From contig JAZHRO010000055.1 in assembly GCA_037157565.1 (NCBI GenBank), positions 40,331,001 to 40,395,000 on the forward strand: a stretch of 64,000 bases of DNA, read 5' to 3'. Each line of letters begins with the position of its first letter. Position 1 is the first letter of the stretch. The position numbers and the translations under genes were made by a program. Positions 56,701 through 64,000 of the stretch are shown in pieces. The DNA comes from Thalassia testudinum (Eukaryota; Streptophyta; Magnoliopsida; Alismatales; Hydrocharitaceae). The notes beneath the pieces were generated by a model, which saw only the letters and a list, made by a program, of their open reading frames with translations, searched no databases and was not told the origin of the DNA.

Positions 56701-58661
56701 AAATAACTTATGTATATATTGTATACTGTAAATTGGGTATTTAAGTTAGATTATACTGTATATATGTTAATTATATAACTATTTATTGATTAAACTAACT
56801 TATATGTACTCTTAGACTAAATAAATCAATAGACAATATAAATAACAGTATTAAGCTATAAAACTGTATATACACATTTATATGTAGAGTATGAACAACT
56901 AAAATCCTGTACCTTAATTTAATTCTTTATACATAATAAATAATTAATTTATTAAGTTAATAGCTAAGTTATTAGATTAAATTAGATAAATTAGTAATTT
57001 AGAGTTATAATTAAGTTAACTGAATCTGTATATTTAGACTAATGTACTTTAAGTAATTTAAGCTAATTGAAGTATATTTATATCTTATTATATTATTTAA
57101 ACTTAATTTATAAGTAAAACAATTCAAATCTACTATTTAAATGTAAATAGAATAGAAATTAAATATGTAAAATACAATAAAAATGTATATAAAATACTTA
57201 TACATGTATACTAACTCTGTATAAGGTCAATTAGACCATATAGTAGCTAATTTATAAGTAATTAAAGAATTAAACATCAAAATCAATATGTATAAACTAT
57301 ATACTTTAGTTAATTTATTTATATAGTAAATACAATTAAAATTTCAAATCAAGTGTACAATTCTATAGTATTATATAAATATTTCATTTTCCCATAATTT
57401 ATATTTATTTTAAAATAAATTACGGCCCTCGAATTGAGGGCCAAAATGCCCTTTGTCGAGCAGCTGCACGCAATTTCAGCGCAGATGCGGTGCTCGAATA
57501 GCGCCACATTGTGCACTGAAGAGCAGGCGTTGTTATTTATATTGATTTTGTTAAGTAGAAGGCGCAGTCGTCACGGGCACCGGGCACCCGAAACAACCTT
57601 ACCTTACACCTTCTGAGCATATACATGAGCATATATACGAGAATTTGTGGGGTCGGGGGCCTGGGGTTTGCGTGTGTGCTCAGGCTGAGAGGCCCTCTGA
57701 TCTGAGCTTAATAATATACAATTAAGCAGCCTAATGACAATTAGAGCGCACTTAGTAGAGGTCTGGTCCCACCCTCTAGGTGTTGTGTATCCCTCAAAAA
57801 GAGTGCCCGCAAACTAAGCACATTTTTTATTAATTAAGAGGGTTAATAACAGCAACTAATCACCTATATGCCACAGTGTTGCAAAGATTGTTAACATAGA
57901 ATAAAACAAAGAAGAAGAAGAAAGACAGGATAGGAATAGCGTGAAAAAGAGAGAGAGAGTGAAAGTGTAAATACGTATGGTGAAGACAGAGTGAAAATAC
58001 ATATACAAAGGATTATAATATATATGTATATATATACATAGTACCGCCATTTACTTTTATGTAAATAACTTCGTACCTTTACTAACAGAATAAGACGTCG
58101 CTATAACCGTCACTACAGACCCTGGTTTCCCTCTTTACTTTGTATATAGCTTTTTCTGGGGTCTAGCGACACTTGCATCTGTCACTATAGCTATTATATA
58201 TGTTACTGTAGGTGTCAGCTTAGTAAGTTAAATTAGTATACTATGTAATCTTAGTTGGTAGTGTACTTTTATGTAAGCATTAGTAATATAACTTACAAAG
58301 AGATACTTTAGAGTATATTGATGAAGTGTTTGGTGCTTGTTTATAATTAGTTTTTGCAAGCATTTTTATTAATGGTCGTATTCATTCATTCATTCATCCT
58401 TTATTAGACATAAAACTTCTTTTTGGAATTAAAGGATAATTTTGGAATTAGAGAGTGATGTAAATCAATAACTGCCTCCCAGTGAACGACCTGAAATAAA
58501 ACCAGTAAAAATTAGTTAATTAAATAATAATGGTCGTAATGATGGTTGGTATTCCATACAATCCACTACAATGACACTAATGATATTTTCATCCATCAAC
58601 ATACCCATCTATCATCAACAACCATCACCATCACTGCGATACTACGGATCACTAACCATTA
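53759..58661 (+). mobile_element. solo LTR-Y (4.9 kb) in the copia RT gene, relative of LTR-W
   Basis: It starts with the hairpin TGATGAGTGGCTACTCATCA and ends near ACTAACCATTA (the expected terminal CA is not present). 'gcctcccagtgaacgacctg' lies 180 bp before the end, the position where plant Tat-type LTRs carry TCCCTGTG.NTCGACC. No second copy of the start occurs inside, and no coding domain is seen, so I take it as one very long solo LTR. A deletion derivative of a full element cannot be ruled out. 56500-57420 is extremely AT-rich (TATATA/TAATTA runs). Confidence 0.75.
56500..57420. repeat. very AT-rich block inside LTR-Y
   Basis: About 900 bp of nearly pure A/T with frequent TATAT, TAATTA and TAAGTTA words. 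LTR-W has a shorter AT-rich block near its 5' end (37460-37830). Confidence 0.8.
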
Positions 58662-58666
58662 GTCTA

Positions 58667-59640
58667 CTCTATGATTAAGGGTGATATGTATATTGTCCTA
58701 TGCCTATATGTAGATGATATATTATTGTTTGGATTAGACATTAGAATTGTGAATGAAACTAAGTTGTTCTTGAGTAGTAAGTTTGAGATGAAGGATATGA
58801 GTGTTGCAAATGTGATCCTAGGCCTCAAATTGATTTCAATCTCATTATGTTAAGAAGGTTCTTGAGAAAATTGGCTATGAAGATTGCAAGGCTGTAAGCA
58901 CTCCTTTTGATTCATCAAAAACTCTCTATAAGAACAAAAGTGGAACGCCTGTTTCAAAACTAAGATATTCACATATTATAGGAAGCTTGATGTATTTGGC
59001 TAACTGTACTGGATCAGGTATTTCTTTTTCTATGTCTAAGTTGAGTAGATACACAAGTTGTCCTGACTATACTCATTGGGATGCCTTAGACTGAGTACTT
59101 AGGTAATTAAAAGGAACTGTTTCCTTTAATTTGCATTATGGTAAATATCCTTCAATTTTGGAAGGATAGAATGATACAAGTTGGATCGGTCAAATGGAAG
59201 ATGTCGGGAGTAATGGTGTTACAGGGTATGTCTTTACTCTTGGAGGCAGTACAGTCTCCTGGCGATCTGCAAAACAGACCATTTTAGCTCGGCCTACCTT
59301 TGAGGCTGAGCTATGTGCTTTGGACACCATTGGAATTGAGGCTGAATGGCTAAAGGGACTTCTTACAGAAATCCCTATGGTGGGTAAGCTAATTCCTATG
59401 ATATCTTTGCATTGTGCTAGCATGACTGCTATATCAAATATTAAGAGTTCTAAGTTTAATCAGAAAATAAGAAGACATATCTAAATTAGACATAAGTCTG
59501 TAAGGGATTTAGTGTCTCAATGAGTGATTGCTGTGAAATTTATAGGATCCAAGGATAACACAGCAGATCTGTTTACTAAAGGACTTAATATATCTTTAGC
59601 CCTTAAGTTTAGGCTTGGGATAAGACTGAGATCCATTAGG
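58667..59640 (+). pseudogene. copia reverse transcriptase end and RNase H remnant
   Basis: 58671 onward reads MIKGDMYIVLCLYVDDILLF, with YVDD at 58706-58717, the RT catalytic motif. Then comes ETKLFLSSKFEMKDMSVANV. After a frameshift near 58850 follow LRYSHIIGSLMYLANCTGSG-like text (58970-59030), SKLSRYTSCPDYTHWDALD* and, from 59194, RNase H: TGYVFTLGGSTVSWRSAKQT, ILARPTFEAELCALDTIGIE, AEWLKGLL and KFIGSKDNTADLFTKGL (59535-59590). Several stops. Together with 52404-53758 this identifies the element as Ty1/copia beyond doubt. Confidence 0.92.
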
Positions 59641-59990
59641 AGTTCACCCGCAGTAGCAACCCAACTTAATTGAGTGGAGATCCCACAAAGTAGGTTCAAT
59701 GTGGTAACAACAAGCTATATGGGAAACTGGTTGGCACTCATTGTTAAATGCTTTTGCATTTGAGTCCAATCCATAGGAGCCTGAATGTCTTAAGCTACAA
59801 ATTTAGGAAGAGCAAAGGCTCTGAATGGGTTCAAGCCTTTTTGGCAGGATGTGAGCAGTGCATCCTTGGAGAACGCCACCTATGTGAGTGTTATTGTGGG
59901 CTGCAAAAAAGGGAATAAAGTCTTTTCCGATTACACTCATGAAACAAAATAGGGTGCATGGCTCTAAAGAGCACCAACCCTGAAGATTAT
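59641..59990 (+). other. copia 3' untranslated region, first part
   Basis: No coding signal. It includes 'gttgagtggagatcccacaa'-like and 'gaatgtcttaagctac' sequences of unknown role. Continues after LTR-D at 61409. Confidence 0.5.
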
Positions 59991-61403
59991 TGATAGGTCT
60001 ATGTTAGTAGACTAATTATTTGCCTAAAATAGCTGTTAGATGATTGTTGAGATTAACAAAGAGCTTGGAAACTAATGGAAAACTAATTTAAGCTCTCAAA
60101 AGGGGAATAAGTTATTTTTGTATTTACACACATCTTTCTCTTTGTAGGAACCAACAAAAAGAAAATGAAGGAGGACTTGAGAAACAATGGAATGATATAC
60201 TAGGGCATATTTGCAATTCATTCAAAATATCCTCCGACCTCTCTTCCAGATATCCTTCAGGCGGCAGCGGTTGCTAAGGGATTTAAAATCCCTTAATTCA
60301 CGCCGGTGAAGAATAATAGAATCGCTGAGTATAAAACACACAGGGGGCACAATCATCTTCTTCGGTCAATTCCACCAACACCATCGTGGAACATGTGTAG
60401 ACCGTGATCCAAGCGTGCATTGTGGACCACCTCCTCTGCCATCGTGAACCCACCATGGCTGACTGTGCGGTGACAGCGCACTGCCCCATCACCGTAAGCC
60501 TCCATCGTGACCATCATGCCACCGTCAGAACCACCCTCACCATCTCCTTTTTGCCACCACTACGAGCCACCACCATAACCCAACCCTCCACTACCAATAA
60601 ATCCCACGCACTAGTGTCGCCCATCACCGCATGTCTCCTCTTCTTCCTTGTCTTTTCTTTTCCTCCTTTTCCTCTTCTCCTTTGTTTTTCTTCTTCTTCA
60701 CCAAACTCTTTCCCCTGTCACACGAAAGAAAACCCAACACCACCTCTAAGCAGCACCTCCACTCAGCCACCCACGACACCTAGCCACCTCAAGACCGTGC
60801 CCTCGACCACCTGCCATCATCGTGAAACCACCCAGGTGCATGCCATCCTCGCGAGCTCTCTCCCCGCGCACCACCAGCACTCGCTGACAGCCACCTCAAC
60901 CACGTCGCCGGTCGCCTCCAGCCACCTCTCGCCTCACCACTACCACCAACACAAAGCCCATCCTCTGGCGCATCTCCACCAGCAGCCTCGTTGCCGTTGA
61001 TGCCCTCTCCCTCGCGCGGTTGCAAGGACTCCTCTTCCCTTGTTTTGCAATAGTGAAAGGGCAATTAGAATTTACATTTGATGCCATTGAATATTTTGGT
61101 TAATTGATTTTATCGTGAGTATTCTAGTGAAGGGGAATTTATGTGATTTGTCCAGCATTTTTAATCAATTAATGTTGATCTCTTATTTGATTCATCTGTT
61201 CTTGTTCTCTCTTTTGCATCAGGATGAATGAATGAATTTTTTTTGGTGCATTACTTATTTACTTGAGTAAATAAGATGGAAACTTATTATGAGTTTATTT
61301 GGCTCAAGCCTCCCTGTGGATACGATATCTTTACTGTGGTTTAATTTGAAATCTGTTTTAATCTTTGATCTAAGGATTTTCCACCACTTTAAACTACAAC
61401 ATC
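59991..61403 (+). mobile_element. solo LTR-D in the copia 3' region, family D/E/F
   Basis: It begins TGATAGGTCTATGTTAGTAG (hairpin AGTCTA/TAGACT type), like LTR-F. It has TATAAAAC at 60330, the C-rich leader with GCGGTGACAGCGCACTGCCC (60467), 'ccttgttttgcaatagtg' (61038) and 'gcctccctgtggatacga' (61308), and ends about CTACAACATC. The candidate TSD is ATTAT (59986-59990 and 61404-61408). ORF 60404-61000 (Thr/Pro/His-rich) is the translated leader and is not considered a gene. Confidence 0.72.
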
Positions 61404-61408
61404 ATTAT

Positions 61409-61731
61409 TTCTCTTATCATTAGAGCTACAATATTTTTAAGAGAAAATATTTTAGACCAATTATCACCAAGAACTTCATTCTGTTGTCACCGCTATACAC
61501 CCCACATCAAAGGTCTAGAGTTCAAGACTGGTTTCACTTTATTCCTGTGGTGGTGAAGGTGGATGACTCAAGTAAGGGTTCAAATTGGAAGGTACCTTTA
61601 CTGAAAGCAGAGTGTGGTAGTTGAGGAATTTATCATTGAATTTCAATGATGAATGTATGAGGGATCGTTGGATTTGAGAGCTTAATTGCATCAATCGGGA
61701 TGCAATTGTTGTATGGTGGCATGGGAATTTA
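61409..61731 (+). other. copia 3' untranslated region, second part
   Basis: Non-coding, ending in a weak purine-rich tract 'ggtggcatgggaattta' before the 3' LTR. Confidence 0.5.
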
Positions 61732-61977
61732 TGTTGAAATCAGTGAGATTTTGAGAGGTTTTCAGTCTCATACTGGAAGTGGACAAACTTCTTGGTGGTT
61801 GTAAAAGACTTCTCCCTCCCATGGCTTACGTAGCAAAGAGTAAGAGGTAAGGCTGGGGACTACGCATGCACACGTGCGCGCCTCGCCCCGGCTCGGGCTG
61901 GGGTTCGGGTGAGAATCAATTTGAAACTTGAAATTTAGACTCTTTTGCTATGACTTTTAATCTCACGATTTTGACCT

Positions 61978-62122
61978 AGATTGGTCGATCAAAACATAAA
62001 TTGGTCGACCAATTTGGTCGATCAATGAGTTTAGTTGGATTGATTAATTGGTTTGGTCGATTAAAAAGTCAAGTTTGATCGACCAATTTATTTTGGTTGA
62101 TCAATGGACTTAATTGGTCAAT
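61978..62122 (+). repeat. TTGGTCGATCAA palindromic repeat array in copia U3
   Basis: Seven or more diverged copies of TTGGTCGATCAA / TTGGTCGACCAA in about 145 bp, for example at 61981, 62000, 62015, 62053, 62074 and 62112. The core TGGTCGACCA is a palindrome. It lies 60-200 bp upstream of the TATA box, a place for promoter-binding repeats. Confidence 0.8.
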
Positions 62123-62178
62123 CAATTTCTATATTTCTATAAAACTAGAATTTCCATAAATGTATGGTTGTGAGCTCT

Positions 62179-62186
62179 ATATAAGG
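62179..62186 (+). promoter_or_regulatory. TATA box of the copia 3' LTR
   Basis: TATATAAG in 'gagctctatataagggtca'. Absent from the truncated 5' LTR. Confidence 0.6.
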
Positions 62187-62782
62187 GTCATGAGAGGGCT
62201 CTCATTTGATATATAACAAGAGCATAAAATCTCTCTCCACTCTCTCTCCCTCTCTCTCTCATTCTTGTCTCTCTTTCTTGGTGCATTCGTTCGACGTGAG
62301 ATTAGTAGAAAAATCTCCAATCATTTTTGTTAATCTTGTACAAGGAGATTGAGAGATCCACGAGAAGTTTTTTGGTTGATCATACCATTAAACTTGATAG
62401 ATTAATCGGGAATTTGGTTGGAAAGAAATTGCCTCAACTTCGTTCTCCTCAGGTGGTTTTCGAGAACATTTAAGATCGGAGTGTGTTAAATCTAGGAGGT
62501 GGATTGTCGTATTCTGGGAGGAGTTCATCAGATCCCAACGCACCGATATTATGGGGGGCGATATCTTCTCTAAGGGAAGTCTTTAATGGGTTCTTTGATC
62601 GGGGTAATCTCTAACCTTTCTTTGTTTTATTTATTTGTACTATTGCATGTTATTTATTCTTTATTTTATTCTAGATTTTGCAAAATCGTTTGACTTGCTT
62701 GATTTAATATTTTTTTATTTATGCGAAAATATTGAAAATGTATATGTTTTTATTTATGTATTTCCTTTATGCATTTCTTGCA

Positions 62783-64000
62783 ACAAACACCCCTTTAGGA
62801 TTATTAGTATGGAAAGTGAAATTTAGAGTAAAGTATCTTGTGCTTGACAAAAGATTTTCTAGCAAATCAAAATACTTGTAGTATAGGTGAGAAATATTGC
62901 ATATTTATCACTCAGTTAAAGTTAGTTCATTTTTATGTAGTTATTTCCTTAATATGCCAAGTACTTTGTTTAGAAGCAACTTTCTTTCATATGCTATATA
63001 ATAGTCTCCTCTTGCATGAAGTTGTTTACCTTTGTTGGATATCCTATATCTTGCATATGATCTCAAAGAAAAATCCTTGTATTTGAAATGTCATTTGAAT
63101 GTGCTGTCAGGATGAACCTTTCTTGACTAAGGGAATTGCATGTTTGCATTGGTTTTGTCCTTGAAATGTTTTGTCTTAAAAAATCCAACTGATGCCATGG
63201 TTTGGCAATGTAATGTTTCTTCCCAATATTCAAAGGTTGAAGTACAAATTTCATCTTAGCCTTGGCTGTTTTGAATACTGCAATATATAGCTAAAGGCAC
63301 TTGAAGCCAAATATAATGTAATGTGTCATCTATATCTAAACTCAATCTGACTTAGGATATACCTAATAGAGGCAAAAAAATCCATTATATGATGGAAAGT
63401 GGTGTATGTTTGTTAAGTGAGTGGTTTTGAATATGATGTGTAAAATAAGATCATCTTACATAGAACGTTTCTAACCATGTAGGTTGTTTTACCTTTAATG
63501 TTCCCATTTAATAAACCTATTTTTATCTTCATGGTTGCAACCTTTTCTTAAAGCATTTTTCCCCCCCCCCCGTCCACACATCCTCACTTAGAAGTCTAAA
63601 ATTGATTTCTTTCAAGGATTGGTAATAACTCAAAGGACGTGGATAAATCTTTCCTCCTCAAGGTAGTCAATCATTTTTACTCCTACCATTATTTTTCTTT
63701 TCTTTTCTTTTCTTTTTTTTATGGGTTGAAGCTAGGTTCTTAAAAAAATGTAATTTTTTCATTAATTCATTTGTAGGCGAAGTTAGGTCCTTCTGTATCT
63801 TCTGCAGTATTTGTGTTCGACTCATGGTGGAAACCATTATTTACATTCAGCATATCAGGATTTCTTACACTTGATTAAGCTTTCCTAATGATATCCGCTC
63901 TGTAAACTATGATGTCCTTTTTTGTGGTTGCATGGCTGTAAATAGATTCGCAGTCAAGATCTCTACACAAGTGATGCCACCAAATAAACAACTAATATAT
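62783..64000. other. unassigned AT-rich sequence right of the copia element
   Basis: No gene established. A C10 run (63561-63570) and a TTTTC microsatellite (63694-63716) occur. One exon-like block, 63777-63880, follows a 'ttcatttgtag' acceptor-like stretch and reads AKLGPSVSSAVFVFDSWWKP before LFTFS. I do not recognise it and there is no partner exon in view. Confidence 0.35.

Larger units (their letters stand above)
31372..62782 (+). mobile_element. Ty1/copia retrotransposon, split into five pieces by nested insertions
   Basis: Pieces in order are 31372-33439 (5' LTR, gag, protease, integrase start), 36138-36308 (integrase), 52404-53758 (integrase end, RT start), 58667-59990 (RT YVDD, RNase H, 3' untranslated) and 61409-62782 (3' untranslated, 3' LTR). 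Together they give about 6.3 kb. The order gag-PR-INT-RT-RH defines Ty1/copia. Each junction restores the reading frame when the insert and one TSD copy are removed. Many stops and a lost integrase glutamate show it is dead. The 5' LTR lacks about its first 450 bp. Confidence 0.92.
61732..62782 (+). repeat. 3' LTR of the copia element
   Basis: It starts TGTTGAAATCAGTG, followed by the 'tctcatactggaagtggaca' block usual at copia LTR starts, and ends TTCTTGCA. It contains TTGGTCGATCAA repeats (61980-62120), a TATA box (62179) and the R/U5 region shared with 31372-31960. Confidence 0.75.

Noticed and set aside
53755..58674. Alternative TSD TCTATGA for LTR-Y
   Set aside because: Would put a stop into the RT frame and start the LTR inside its hairpin; GTCTA restores CVYSMIKGD.
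60404..61000. 198-aa plus-strand frame, Thr/Pro/His-rich
   Set aside because: Lies in the C-rich leader of LTR-D, and the matching leaders of LTR-F and LTR-E do not keep the frame.
63777..63880. Possible exon AKLGPSVSSAVFVFDSWWKP...
   Set aside because: Not recognised, single block, no partner exon; mentioned only within the unassigned region.
1..64000. CRISPR arrays, bacterial operons or an intact host gene
   Set aside because: None seen; the repeats present are transposon-derived and the coding remnants are eukaryotic with introns.

Overview
This window is nuclear DNA of a flowering plant. It is made almost entirely of transposable elements, with a few decayed fragments of host genes between them. 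The evidence is plant-type Ty1/copia and Ty3/gypsy-like LTR elements, CACTA (En/Spm) DNA transposons with Tnp2/DUF4216/DUF4218/TnpA-type domains, a Mutator-like element, a tRNA-Gly, and intron-bearing fragments resembling IST1-like, EFR3/SRL2-like and pyruvate decarboxylase genes. I see no complete host protein-coding gene, no bacterial-type operon and no CRISPR array. I cannot name the species.

Layout. 0-0.84 kb: 3' end of an LTR (family D/E/F). 0.84-10.8 kb: mixed intergenic DNA with a minisatellite, CACTA-like termini (2425 and about 6377), an IST1-like pseudogene fragment (5.4-5.8 kb), two exons of an ARM-repeat EFR3/SRL2-like protein (7.0-7.5 kb) and a tRNA-Gly-like gene (9663-9733). About 10.8-27.2 kb: an old CACTA element on the minus strand. 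Its tnp2 gene is split by a second CACTA of the same superfamily (13658-21857, TSD AGG), and a 2.7-kb solo LTR (23379-26057, TSD CATAT) sits in its 5' region. 27.4-28.0 kb: a pyruvate decarboxylase pseudogene. 28.5-31.3 kb: a Mutator-like element with about 190-bp TIRs and a near-perfect 9-bp TSD, invaded by an LTR.

31.4-62.8 kb: one Ty1/copia retrotransposon of about 6.3 kb, spread over 31 kb by nested insertions. Their borders follow from target-site duplications and from the interrupted copia reading frame. They are solo LTR A (33440-36132, TAAGA), solo LTR C (36309-52398, ATACT), solo LTR Y (53759-58661, GTCTA) and LTR D (about 59991-61403). C contains solo LTR W (about 37440-51810). W contains a full-length non-autonomous retrotransposon (38768-46409, TCCAC) and solo LTR B (48928-51643, ACGAC). 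Removing the inserts gives C a length of about 1.71 kb, matching the 1.69/1.73-kb LTRs of the full-length element, which supports the reconstruction. 62.8-64 kb: unassigned AT-rich sequence.

The insertion order can be read directly: copia first, then A, C, Y and D into it, then W into C, then the full-length element and B into W. Most LTR copies are solo LTRs, so LTR-LTR recombination has been frequent. Stop codons in copia and in the decarboxylase remnant are mostly C-to-T or G-to-A transitions, as expected for long-methylated silent DNA. All coordinates and alignments were made by eye.
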